Assembly (NCBI RefSeq): GCF_947387555.1
Contig: NZ_CANDNZ010000001.1
Location: 1,302,001-1,366,000, forward strand
Source: Thalassomonas sp. RHCl1
GTDB taxonomy: Bacteria; Pseudomonadota; Gammaproteobacteria; Enterobacterales; Alteromonadaceae
Direction of reading: 5' to 3'
DNA: 64,000 bases
Positions within the stretch are counted from its first letter, which is position 1. Each line of letters begins with the position of its first letter. Shown here in pieces: positions 1 through 8,379 of the stretch. The notes beneath the pieces are model-generated. The model had not been told where the DNA came from and did no database searches. It saw nothing but the letters and a program-made list of their open reading frames with translations. Made by a program: the position numbers and the translations under genes.

Positions 1-1
1 G

Positions 2-1030
2 ACCATAGATGCCAGCCGCAGTGAAGCCGCGGTCGCCAAGCTGATTTTTGAAGGGCGTCGTGACGAGCAGGGTAAGTGGATTGTCCAGGACTCGGGCATT
101 TTCAAAGACTGGGAGCCGATCAAAATTAAGGTGGCGTTCGGCGATAAGGAAGAGGAAATCATGCGCGGTTATGTGCGCTCGAGCAAGCTCGAATATCCCA
201 CCGATGCCGGCAGCGCCAAGGTCACCATAGAGTGTCAGGACGACTCCTACCGCCTGGACCGCACCCACAGGAACAAGACCTGGGGGGAGGATACCCCGAG
301 CTCGGATGCGCAAATCCTGCAGGAAATCGTGTTGCCCTACGGCCTGACCTTAAGCGGCGATAACGGCGCCGGGCAAAGCGGCATAGAGGTTAACCAGAAT
401 GGTTCGGATATCGCCTTTTTAAAAAGTCGCGCCACGGAAAACGGCTATGAGCTGATTTTCTCCCAGGGGGAGGTGTATTTCGGCCCGATGCAGCTCGAAG
501 CTGAGGCCCAGCCCAATATCATGGCCTACGCCGGGCGGGAAACCAACTGCATCAGTATTAATGTCAGTACCGACAGCCATCAGCCGGATGCGGTGGCCTT
601 TGACGTGCCGGATGAAACCGGGGACGGCTCTACCGAAACCCTAGTTGAGCCGGACTTGTTTGTGATGGGACCCGAGCATGCCAGCAGTGCGGATTCCGGA
701 TTGGAAGATTTTATCTGGAAGATGAGCGGGGAAACCGGTAGTGACGCCGCCGCGCTTACCGAGAAGGCGCAGCAAAAGGCCAATGAATTTGATATCAAAA
801 AAGTCAATGCCACCGGAGAGCTTGACGGCATGCTTTACGGCAATGTGTTAAGGCCGGGCTTTCCGGTCGGGGTCGACGGCATAGGGGAGCGCTATAACGG
901 CACCTATTACGTGGATAAGGTGGTGCATAAATTTACCTATGAAGGCTACCGGCAGAATTTTACCCTGCTCAGGAATGCCTACGGAGACAATCTGGAGTCT
1001 GCCGGCGGCTTATTGGCGGGGATTTTATAA
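2..1030 (+). CDS. Contractile injection system hub protein (phage late control D / gp27-like), 5' end cut by window
   Basis: The reading frame is open from the left edge, so the true start lies upstream; at least 342 codons are visible. The visible N-terminal part (TIDASRSEAAVAKLIFEGRR, then DWEPIKIKV...GYVRSSKLEYP) is the pattern of phage late control D / T4 gp27-like hub proteins, which form the trimeric ring between tail tube and spike. The C-terminal part (GMLYGNVLRPGFPVGVDGIGERYNGTYYV) resembles the second beta-barrel of that family. The gpV-like spike gene follows 19 bp later. In Afp/PVC-type particles the hub and spike are fused in one protein; here they are separate. The family call is from recalled motifs, not a search. 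Confidence 0.8.
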   Translation, partial: TIDASRSEAAVAKLIFEGRRDEQGKWIVQDSGIFKDWEPIKIKVAFGDKEEEIMRGYVRSSKLEYPTDAGSAKVTIECQDDSYRLDRTHRNKTWGEDTPSSDAQILQEIVLPYGLTLSGDNGAGQSGIEVNQNGSDIAFLKSRATENGYELIFSQGEVYFGPMQLEAEAQPNIMAYAGRETNCISINVSTDSHQPDAVAFDVPDETGDGSTETLVEPDLFVMGPEHASSADSGLEDFIWKMSGETGSDAAALTEKAQQKANEFDIKKVNATGELDGMLYGNVLRPGFPVGVDGIGERYNGTYYVDKVVHKFTYEGYRQNFTLLRNAYGDNLESAGGLLAGIL

Positions 1031-1049
1031 GGATTATTTTGGGGTAAGT

Positions 1050-1862
1050 ATGGAAGAGATAGTCAGACAGTTAGCACAGCAATCTGCCAGGCAAAATTAC
1101 GGCAAGCACAGAGCCTTTGTCGAGGATAACGCCGACCCGGAAAAACTCGGTCGGTTAAAGCTGAGGATCCCGAGCCTGTTGGGAGAGCAGGTAACCGCCT
1201 GGGCGCTGCCCTGTCTGCCGTTTGGCGGGCTGGCGGATCAGGGCTTTTTTGCCGTCCCGGATGTCGGTGCCCAGGTGTGGGCGGAATTTGAAGCTGGCGA
1301 CTTGTCCCGTCCCCTTTGGGTCGGGGTGTTCTGGCAGGCCTCGGGGGATGCGCCGGCGGATTATCCCAATGATGAACCCACCACCCGTATCTGGAAAACC
1401 ACCAAGGGGCATTTCCTTGAATTTGAAGACGGCGATGATGAAGAGCAAATCAAGCTCGAGCATTCCAGCGGCTCGAATGTCGTGCTCGACCCCGAAGGCA
1501 GCATTGCGCTGACGGACTCCGGCGGCGCCAAGGTGACTTTAGATGCCGAGAACAACCAGTTGGTGATTGAAGACGCCAACGGCAACAACCTGACCATGAC
1601 CTCGTCCGGCACCACGTTAGAGGATGCCAACGGCAATAAGATCGAAATGGCTGCCAGCGGTATTACCGTTAAGGGCCAGCAGGTGGTGGTGGAAGGCCAG
1701 CAGGTGATGCTCGGCGGTCAGGGGGGCGAGCCGATTATCAAGGGGCAAAGTTTCCTGACCCTGTTTATGACCCATATGCATACCACACCGGTGGGACCGA
1801 CTTCGCCACCCGTGCCCCAGGGGGAAATGAGTACTTTGTCCATGAAAGTGATGACGTCTTAA
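1050..1862 (+). CDS. Spike protein (gpV / gp5-like baseplate assembly protein V)
   Basis: A 270-residue protein. Residues about 15-110 look like the gp5/VgrG OB fold (DPEKLGRLKLRIPSLLG, then VPDVGAQVWAEFEAGDLSRP). A run of short glycine/asparagine repeats follows (ALTDSGGAKVTL, IEDANGNNLTM, LEDANGNKIEM), typical of the beta-helical shaft. The C-terminus has THMHTTPVGPTSPPVP, a histidine- and proline-rich tip like the metal-binding apex of P2/Mu-type spikes. A GGGGTAAG stretch precedes ATG 1050; the frame is open further upstream, but that would overlap the hub gene by about 90 bp. It likely forms the piercing tip of the injection particle. No separate PAAR gene was seen. Confidence 0.85.
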   Translation: MEEIVRQLAQQSARQNYGKHRAFVEDNADPEKLGRLKLRIPSLLGEQVTAWALPCLPFGGLADQGFFAVPDVGAQVWAEFEAGDLSRPLWVGVFWQASGDAPADYPNDEPTTRIWKTTKGHFLEFEDGDDEEQIKLEHSSGSNVVLDPEGSIALTDSGGAKVTLDAENNQLVIEDANGNNLTMTSSGTTLEDANGNKIEMAASGITVKGQQVVVEGQQVMLGGQGGEPIIKGQSFLTLFMTHMHTTPVGPTSPPVPQGEMSTLSMKVMTS

Positions 1863-1871
1863 GGAGCGAAT

Positions 1872-2258
1872 ATGGCACAGCGATTAACGGATCCGCCTTA
1901 TTTGAAATTTCCGCTGCGTATCAACGGCGGCCCCAAGCTCGCCACCCGGGCGGAGCATATCCGCGGGCAAATCGAGCAGGTGCTTTATACCCTGTCGGGG
2001 GAGCGGGTTTTTCGTCCGGAATTTGGCGCCGGGGTTAAGGCCTTGGTGTTCGAGCCCAATGCCTCTGCCTTATGGCAGGTTACGGAAAAACGCATCAGCG
2101 CGTCCCTGATCGAATCCCTGGCGGGGGAAGTTGAGCCCAAGTCCATCAAGGTTACGGTGGAAGGGGATAATGAGCGGCTGACCATCACCATCGCCTATGT
2201 GCTTGCCGCCATAGGGTTTGAAGATCAGCATCAATTTACGTTTAGCGCAGGTAGTTAA
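1872..2258 (+). CDS. Baseplate wedge protein, GPW/gp25 family
   Basis: This 128-residue protein has the size and signature of the gp25/GPW family: ATRAEHIRGQIEQVLYTLSGERVFRPEFG, a helix followed by the R-P-E-F-G turn, then a C-terminal beta hairpin (KSIKVTVEGDNERLTITIAY). Family members initiate sheath assembly at the baseplate in phages, T6SS (TssE) and eCIS. A strong ribosome site (AAGGAG, 1862-1867) precedes the ATG. It lies 9 bp after the spike gene and 4 bp before the next gene, so one transcript is likely. The first 10 residues before the conserved core are unremarkable. Confidence 0.88.
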   Translation: MAQRLTDPPYLKFPLRINGGPKLATRAEHIRGQIEQVLYTLSGERVFRPEFGAGVKALVFEPNASALWQVTEKRISASLIESLAGEVEPKSIKVTVEGDNERLTITIAYVLAAIGFEDQHQFTFSAGS

Positions 2259-2262
2259 GCTT

Positions 2263-3453
2263 ATGGCCCAGAATCCTGAAATTGAACTTGTCTACGCCGG
2301 CGCCTGCCCCGACTGTGCCACCCGGGTAGCGGATCTGCCGCAAAAGCTGCCCCGGGTGGGGGATGACTTTGACTGGCTATTAAGAGATTACGACGGCTTT
2401 AGGTTGTTTATGCTCGAAGAGCTGGTGGCCAAATATCCTGAGCGTACCCGTTGGACCCCGGCGGATGTGGAAACCGCTCTGGTGGAAGTGATGGCGGATA
2501 TACTCGACCGCTTATCCGACAGTGTCGACCGTGTCTTTGCCGAAGGTTTTCTGGAAACGGCGCGCCGCCCGGAATCTGTGCGGCGGTTATTGAAATTTAT
2601 CGGCTATGACATTTTAACCATTACCAGGGAAAAAAGTGAGCCGCCCTTTGATGTCCCGGCTCATGTCGATGATCAGCGCAGCGACGAGCAAAGGTTCGAT
2701 CAGTACTGGCTTGATAATCCCACCAAGATGGAGGCGGCGCGTTTTGCCGGTCCCAGGGAGATCCAGACGCAAAAACGTATGGTCACCCTGGAGGATTATG
2801 TCAGCCGGCTGCAGGAGCATCCATTGGTGCTTCGGGCACAGTCCTGGCAAACCTGGGGCGGCACCTGGCCGGTGATCTATGTGGCGGTGATCGCCTGGCA
2901 GCGCAAGGATATAGACGATACCCAGGATCTGGAGTACCCGGACAATATCATTGAAGAAGTGGCAGACTTTCACCAGCACCGCAGCCTGGCCCTGGTGGAC
3001 CTTACCCAGGGGCCGAGCATACGTTCGGTATTGCGTCCCTACCTGGATGCCTACCGTATGGCGGGGCAGGAAGTGATTTTACAAAGTGCGGTGGAGGTGG
3101 GCATTTCCATTTCCATTTCCATCGAGGTGCGCAGTAACTATTTCAAATCCGAATTGCGTAGGGCGGTGGAGCAGGCGCTCAGCACCGAGCCCGGCGGCTT
3201 TTTCGAACCGGGACGGCTACGGTTCGGCGAAGATCTTTATGCCGGCGATTTGTTTGAAACCTTGATGGCCATCGACGGCGTCGACAATATCTGCCTGAAC
3301 CGCTTTAAACGTATCGGTAAACGTTTTGCCGACCAGGCGGACTTTGGCCGCATCAAGCTGGACGGGCTGGAAGTGGCAGTGTGCGATAACGATTTGGACA
3401 ATCCCGCCCGCGGTTATTTCCGGTTGAAACTCAACGGCGGACGTAAGGGTTAA
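2263..3453 (+). CDS. Baseplate J/gp47-like wedge protein (shorter paralogue)
   Basis: This is a 396-residue protein. The frame is open a little further upstream, but ATG 2263 (MAQNPEIELVY) sits just after the gp25-like stop and is the better start. The N-terminal half (YPERTRWTPADVETALVEVMADILDRLSDSVDRV) and C-terminal half (LSTEPGGFFEPGRLRFGEDLYAGDLFETLMAIDGVDNI) match the pattern of J-type baseplate assembly proteins, which bridge hub and sheath. A run of three TTTCCA units near 3104 encodes ISISISI in a beta strand. There is a C-P-D-C near the N-terminus (residues about 15-18), which is unusual for the family and could bind a metal. Confidence 0.78.
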   Translation: MAQNPEIELVYAGACPDCATRVADLPQKLPRVGDDFDWLLRDYDGFRLFMLEELVAKYPERTRWTPADVETALVEVMADILDRLSDSVDRVFAEGFLETARRPESVRRLLKFIGYDILTITREKSEPPFDVPAHVDDQRSDEQRFDQYWLDNPTKMEAARFAGPREIQTQKRMVTLEDYVSRLQEHPLVLRAQSWQTWGGTWPVIYVAVIAWQRKDIDDTQDLEYPDNIIEEVADFHQHRSLALVDLTQGPSIRSVLRPYLDAYRMAGQEVILQSAVEVGISISISIEVRSNYFKSELRRAVEQALSTEPGGFFEPGRLRFGEDLYAGDLFETLMAIDGVDNICLNRFKRIGKRFADQADFGRIKLDGLEVAVCDNDLDNPARGYFRLKLNGGRKG

Positions 3454-3478
3454 GATGATGAACAAGCAGGCACTCACT

Positions 3479-3526
3479 AAGGTAAAAACTAAGGTAAGAG
3501 CTAAGGCAACAGCCAAGGGAAAGCAA
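3479..3526 (+). repeat. Four 12-bp Shine-Dalgarno-like tandem units before the large baseplate gene
   Basis: Four 12-bp units run directly up to ATG 3528: AAGGTAAAAACT, AAGGTAAGAGCT, AAGGCAACAGCC and AAGGGAAAGCAA. Each begins with AAGG, so four ribosome-site-like cores are placed in phase, the last one in the normal position. A 26-codon frame (3455-3535) crosses the array and would encode a Lys-rich peptide overlapping the next start by 8 bp; it is probably a by-product of the repeat. Confidence 0.85.
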
Positions 3527-3527
3527 A

Positions 3528-6500
3528 ATGGATAAACTGGACCTCACCCGCTGGAACCGGGCCGGGTTAGCCCGCTTCCGTTATATTGACGGCAATGCCG
3601 CCACTTATCTGGAGGACATCCGTTTACGGCTGGAGCAGGAGTTTACCGACTGGCCGGCGGTGAACCTGGAGATCAATGAAGATGAAAGCCAGTCGGAGAA
3701 GCTGGAGCGCATCGAAGAGTTATATAACGGCGAAAGCGATGATTTATTATGGAATATTTCCCGCAGCTTTTCCCGCTCGGCTCATGTGCTGACGGAAACC
3801 CTAGATGCCTACAGTAACGAGGCTAAACTTACTACTGCCAACCAGTGGGATTCGGTAAGAAAAATGGTCTCCATGCTGGACTATCATCCCCATCCTCCCG
3901 CCTCGGCGTTTACCTCCCTGGTGTTTCAGGCCAAGGGCAGCGGCACCTTGGCAAGCGGTTTCCAGGTCAAACACAGCCCACAAGACGGCAGCGCGCCTGT
4001 GGTTTTTGAAACCCTGGAAGATATGGAGCTGGCAGCAGAGCTTAACGAAATCCGTCCGAGAAATTACGACCGCAACATGAATTACCTGTTCGGCGGTGAG
4101 CTGATCCTGGACCAGGCCCTGGATGATCTGGCTATCGGCGAACCCCTGGTGCTGGAAAACGAACATAGCGGCGATGTTAAAGCCTATTTTATTGACGGCG
4201 TCCGCCTTGAAGGGGAGCAAACCCGCATCAGTGTGACGCCAAACCTGTCGAGTACTTTCCAAAAAGGCTATACCTGGGTGCACCTGCTGCCGAAAGAACG
4301 CCTCGACCCTTTATCGCCTTTAACCTCGGGGGCCCAGGTAGGCAAAAGCCTGTACCTGACCACCACCACAGATCTCACTGCAGGTGAAGTGGTGTTGATC
4401 GCCACCACAAGCAAAAAGCCCTATTACCGCCGCCTTAAAGCTGTTGAGCAGACTAAGCTGGGTTTTTATAACAATGTCGGCGAGCTGGACCTGGTGAATG
4501 CTACCGTGTCCCGTCCGGTGACTGTGGCGGTTAACTACCAGGGAGAGCGTAGCACCAGCGGCAATGCCGTGATCCATACCCTGTATATTGCCGGCGACTG
4601 GTCGTATCTTATCGGCCAGTGGCTGTGTGATATCCGCCGTCAGGGAGATAATGTTTATCTGCCCCTGTACCAGGTGATACACACTAACTACCGTCCTGTG
4701 GGTTCAGACCCCGGCGAAGGGGAAACCGCCATAGACACCGCCGAGCAGTTTTCCGATTACCTGCTGGCTGCCCGAAGTCCCGATGGCCTGCTTAAAGAAG
4801 GTTATACCGCCATCACCGTCGGCTGGCACCGGGATACCGACGGTGTGTCCGGCAATAGCGACTATTCGTTAGACAACCCGCAATCTTTGCAGGTACCCGC
4901 CAATATGGCCGGCACCTGGCAGTGCGATCCGTTTTTGCAAAAAAGCAATGACGGCCACCTTCCCGATACCCTGGTGACCAGCCAGCCGAAAAAAACCACC
5001 GCAGGCGATTTTGCGGTGTTAACCCGGGCGGGTCAGATGGCCTGGTGCCGCCTGAAAACCGTCAGCCTGGATATGGATGCGGAAACTGCGGCCCTGGAAG
5101 CAGATAACGGCTGGCAGGACAGGGGAGGCGGCCCCTTTTACCTGGCCCAGAGCCGGGTTTATAGCCAGTTTAAAGAAAAATTGCGTCTGCTGGACTGGGA
5201 AATCAATAAAACCGCCCTGACCGGCAATGAAATCCCGTTAACGGCTATGCCGTCGGCGTTAACTAAAGGCCGTAATGTTATCGTGCAATACGGGGAAGAT
5301 TTGTATTATAAAACCAGTATCCTGGATACCCATACGGTAGAAAAAGACAATGCCGTCAGTGTTACTACCAGCCCGCCTTATGCCACCCTGAGCGAGGCCT
5401 TGCCGCAAACGGTACAGATTAATGATGTCATCCTCTGCGCCAATGTTATCAGCTGTGGCCATGGCGTGACCCGCAATACCCGGGTCCTGGGCAGCGGCGA
5501 TGCCACCAAAAACAACCAGAGTTTTGTTTTTGCCGTGGACGATCTCTCGTTTGAAGCCGACAGCGATCTCGCCAGCGGCGTGCGTGCCGCCATTGCCGTC
5601 CAGGTAGGGGACAGGACCTGGCAGCAGGTGTCCAGCCTCAAAGATTCGTTAGCCACAGACAGTCATTATACCGTGAGGATGACGGAAGATAATTTTATCA
5701 GGATCACTTTCGGTGACGGCAAAAACGGCCGCCGTGCCCCCAGCGGCAGCAACAACATCCGCATCAGCTATCGCCAGGGAGTCGGCACCACAGGTAATTT
5801 AACTAGCGGCAGTTTAATCAAGGCGGTCAAACCCCATCACCTGGTGGATGAGGTCAGCCAGCCGCTGCCTGCCAGCGGCGGCGGAGATATGGAACAGATG
5901 GCGGCATTAAAAACCAATGCCCCGGCGGCGCTGCTGACCCTGGCCCGTTGTGTGTCCCTGCGCGACTTTGCCCTGCTGACCAAAAACCATCCCAGTTATG
6001 CCCAGGCCAAGGCGTTTTCCCTGAAAACTGGTTTCGGGCAAAGGGAAAATATTGAGGTGGTGGTAGTGCCCGCCGGCGGCGCTGCCTTAACCACAGACTT
6101 GCAAAGCTCCCTGGTGAGTTTTCTCCAGTCCCATGCCTTGCCTGCGGTCAGCATCAGCGTCAGCGCCTATGAACCGGTGATCGTCAGTTTCGATATTACC
6201 GTGCGGGTCGACAGCTCGGCTTATGATACCGACAAGGTAACGACAGAGGTGTTTTCAGCCCTGACCGCTGCGTTTTCCATCGACCAGCGCGAGCTGGGGC
6301 AGGCCTTGTACCGGGGAGAATTATATCAGGTCGTGGAAGGCATCAGCGGCGTGGAAAACAGTACCTGTGAGTTGGTGTTTGATGCTACCGGGCAGGTGTT
6401 TAGTAAAGAGCCGAGGATAGCCAAGGGGGATAATAATATTATCCGGGTGATTTTCCCCAGTCCCCGGCAATGTATCCACCTGGATGCGCAGCTGCCTGTG

Positions 6501-6533
6501 ATCAATATCACGGTAGAAGAATATGAACTTTAG
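3528..6533 (+). CDS. Large baseplate J-type wedge protein (Afp11-like)
   Basis: A 1001-residue protein. The N-terminus (YLEDIRLRLEQEFTDWP, then ERIEELYNGESDDLLWNISRSFSRSAHVLTETL) and the region NDVILCANVISCGHGVT through FGDGKNGRRAPSGSNNIRISYRQGVGTTGN are typical of the putative baseplate assembly proteins of eCIS clusters. The C-terminus (SVSAYEPVIVSFDITVRVDSSAYD, ELGQALYRGELYQVVEGISGVEN) is the J/gp47 signature. The protein should form the wedge arms around the spike, acting with the shorter J paralogue just upstream. Its ribosome site is the last of four tandem AAGG units (3479-3526). Confidence 0.85.
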   Translation: MDKLDLTRWNRAGLARFRYIDGNAATYLEDIRLRLEQEFTDWPAVNLEINEDESQSEKLERIEELYNGESDDLLWNISRSFSRSAHVLTETLDAYSNEAKLTTANQWDSVRKMVSMLDYHPHPPASAFTSLVFQAKGSGTLASGFQVKHSPQDGSAPVVFETLEDMELAAELNEIRPRNYDRNMNYLFGGELILDQALDDLAIGEPLVLENEHSGDVKAYFIDGVRLEGEQTRISVTPNLSSTFQKGYTWVHLLPKERLDPLSPLTSGAQVGKSLYLTTTTDLTAGEVVLIATTSKKPYYRRLKAVEQTKLGFYNNVGELDLVNATVSRPVTVAVNYQGERSTSGNAVIHTLYIAGDWSYLIGQWLCDIRRQGDNVYLPLYQVIHTNYRPVGSDPGEGETAIDTAEQFSDYLLAARSPDGLLKEGYTAITVGWHRDTDGVSGNSDYSLDNPQSLQVPANMAGTWQCDPFLQKSNDGHLPDTLVTSQPKKTTAGDFAVLTRAGQMAWCRLKTVSLDMDAETAALEADNGWQDRGGGPFYLAQSRVYSQFKEKLRLLDWEINKTALTGNEIPLTAMPSALTKGRNVIVQYGEDLYYKTSILDTHTVEKDNAVSVTTSPPYATLSEALPQTVQINDVILCANVISCGHGVTRNTRVLGSGDATKNNQSFVFAVDDLSFEADSDLASGVRAAIAVQVGDRTWQQVSSLKDSLATDSHYTVRMTEDNFIRITFGDGKNGRRAPSGSNNIRISYRQGVGTTGNLTSGSLIKAVKPHHLVDEVSQPLPASGGGDMEQMAALKTNAPAALLTLARCVSLRDFALLTKNHPSYAQAKAFSLKTGFGQRENIEVVVVPAGGAALTTDLQSSLVSFLQSHALPAVSISVSAYEPVIVSFDITVRVDSSAYDTDKVTTEVFSALTAAFSIDQRELGQALYRGELYQVVEGISGVENSTCELVFDATGQVFSKEPRIAKGDNNIIRVIFPSPRQCIHLDAQLPVINITVEEYEL

Positions 6534-6571
6534 GCCGCTGAGAGTATGGGCAAGAAAGAGCAAGGAAATAA

Positions 6572-8275
6572 ATGATGGCAGCACATAAAACGGATCTGGG
6601 AGAGCAGCTTTACCAGCTCTTGCCGTCGGTATTTAGGGAGCGGGACAATACCCGGCGTGACGGGGATAATAACATCGTCGAAAAAGGCGATCTCGCCAAA
6701 TACCTGCAGGCCAACGGCGACTTGCTGACGCAGATTTATTACACTGTCAAACAGCAGCTCTATGATAACTTTCCCGATGAAGCAGGATTGGACAACGAAG
6801 GCCTGGAGCAAAGCTGCCAGCCCTGGTTATTACCCTATTTTGCCGACTTGCTTGATGTTACCCTGGTGTCGCCGGACATTGCCGGGCAGCGCTCAGAAGT
6901 GGCCAATGCCATTGCCTGGCGGCAAAGTAAAGGCAGTCTGCCTTGCCTGGAAGATATCTGCGAAGCCGTGGGCCAGTTTGAGGTGGAAATCCAGGAAGGT
7001 TATAAGCGTATCGCCACCACAGCCAGGATAGGGGATCCCCTATTGCCTGCTATTTTGTTCGGTGCAGACCAGGCGCTGGATAGCCAGTTGCCCGGGGCAG
7101 AAAAGGCGCGTCACCCTGGCCTGCCTTATGTTACCGTGGATTTCAGGTATGCTTCGCGATCGGCTTTATGCGATGCCAATGACCCGGCGGCGATCACTAG
7201 CAATATAGATAATAGCCAGGTTAATTGGTGCCAGCAAAACCATAACGGCGTGCCCTGTTTTCCCGGCAGTTACCAGGATGTCAGCAAGCGCACCGTCGAT
7301 TTTCGTACCCCGGGACCGGGGGCAAGCGCCGCTTTTATTTCTGCCTCAGGCACTACTTTGGATACTTATCAAACCGCCCGTGCCAACAAGGGCTTTTTCC
7401 ACCCGCGCAAACTGCTGTGCTACACCCCTTTGCAGCCAGGCTTTTTCAGTAAAAATCCCGTCAGCATCCACTGGTCGAGTATCGAAAACGAAGAAAATTA
7501 TCAGGATGACAATATCCACATAACCACAGGCACTATCGAGTGGAACGACAAACAAGTGCCCCATTACCGCTTTTTGGCACTGACGGATAAACCGCTGAAA
7601 CTTCGCGGTGTAAAAAGCTTTGACGAAGAAGCGGTATACGAATTTGAAAATATCTGGCTGGAAAATACCCTGACCATCAAAGATGGCCAGCTGAAACTAA
7701 CCGGCTGTGCGGTACGTAAACTGATCGCCAGTGACCCGGAGAAAGATGTGCCGGTGCTGGACGCCAAATCATCGCTTATCAAAACCATAGAGGTGGCCAG
7801 CGGCATGATACAGCTGGAATATTGCACTGTGCTGGAAGTGATCCTGGCGGAGGTAGTGCTGATCAGCGACTGTATTTTATTAAAGCGCATCAGGAAAGAC
7901 CGTGTCGATATGGATCCGCCGGAAAAAGGCTGTATCCGCTTTAGCCGCTTTGAGCCCCAGGCATTTAACGTCGGGCTGGATCCCCAGGATGAGCAGTTGT
8001 TGGTGAACCTGGGCAGCTGTACCTCGGATAATCCGAATTTTATCAATTTGACCTTCGGCGAGCCTGGCTGCGGCGTACTGTGGGCTAACAGCAGCGAGAG
8101 CATTAAATACGGCGCCGAGGACGGCGGGGAAATGGGAGCCTATCATGACGACCTGATGATCCTGAAGCAGGACGCCGTGATAGATAAACTGGCGGACTTT
8201 TTACCCGTGGGCTTTGAAGCCGTGCTGGTAAGCGATGTCAGCCTTAACTGCGCTCCGCCGCAAAAACAGTCATGA
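6572..8275 (+). CDS. Tail protein I-like baseplate component
   Basis: A 567-residue protein starting ATGATG with AAGGA 7 bp upstream. Residues about 8-150 (LYQLLPSVFRERDNTRR, QPWLLPYFADLLDV, ANAIAWRQSKGSLPCLEDICEAV) match the N-terminal region of phage tail protein I family members in eCIS clusters. The rest is beta-rich with short hydrophobic strands and a GEMGAYHDDLMILKQ end, suggesting a beta-helix extension. It probably sits at the baseplate periphery. The last codons lie in the first unit of an 18-bp tandem repeat (8263-8316), so the C-terminal NCAPPQKQS may be recent. Confidence 0.72.
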   Translation: MMAAHKTDLGEQLYQLLPSVFRERDNTRRDGDNNIVEKGDLAKYLQANGDLLTQIYYTVKQQLYDNFPDEAGLDNEGLEQSCQPWLLPYFADLLDVTLVSPDIAGQRSEVANAIAWRQSKGSLPCLEDICEAVGQFEVEIQEGYKRIATTARIGDPLLPAILFGADQALDSQLPGAEKARHPGLPYVTVDFRYASRSALCDANDPAAITSNIDNSQVNWCQQNHNGVPCFPGSYQDVSKRTVDFRTPGPGASAAFISASGTTLDTYQTARANKGFFHPRKLLCYTPLQPGFFSKNPVSIHWSSIENEENYQDDNIHITTGTIEWNDKQVPHYRFLALTDKPLKLRGVKSFDEEAVYEFENIWLENTLTIKDGQLKLTGCAVRKLIASDPEKDVPVLDAKSSLIKTIEVASGMIQLEYCTVLEVILAEVVLISDCILLKRIRKDRVDMDPPEKGCIRFSRFEPQAFNVGLDPQDEQLLVNLGSCTSDNPNFINLTFGEPGCGVLWANSSESIKYGAEDGGEMGAYHDDLMILKQDAVIDKLADFLPVGFEAVLVSDVSLNCAPPQKQS

Positions 8276-8316
8276 ACTTAAAAACAGTCATGAACTTAAA
8301 AACAGATATGAATTTA
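8263..8316 (+). repeat. 18-bp tandem repeat (three units) across the stop codon
   Basis: The units AAAACAGTCATGAACTTA at 8263-8280 and 8281-8298 are identical; a third at 8299-8316 has three changes. The first unit contains the stop codon (TGA, 8273-8275) of the preceding gene, and every unit carries an ATG. This lengthens the spacer before the gene at 8380. It looks like slipped-strand expansion. Confidence 0.9.
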
Positions 8317-8379
8317 AGCGATGGACAATATTTTTTATGAACAAATACTTTTAAACCAAATGGCTATGGGAGAAAAACA

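Noticed and set aside
3455-3535. 26-codon Lys-rich frame between the two J-type genes
   Set aside because: It is made of the 12-bp ribosome-site-like repeat itself and has no independent support; treated as a by-product.
8263-8316. 18-bp repeats as a CRISPR array
   Set aside because: Units are directly adjacent without spacers and only three in number.
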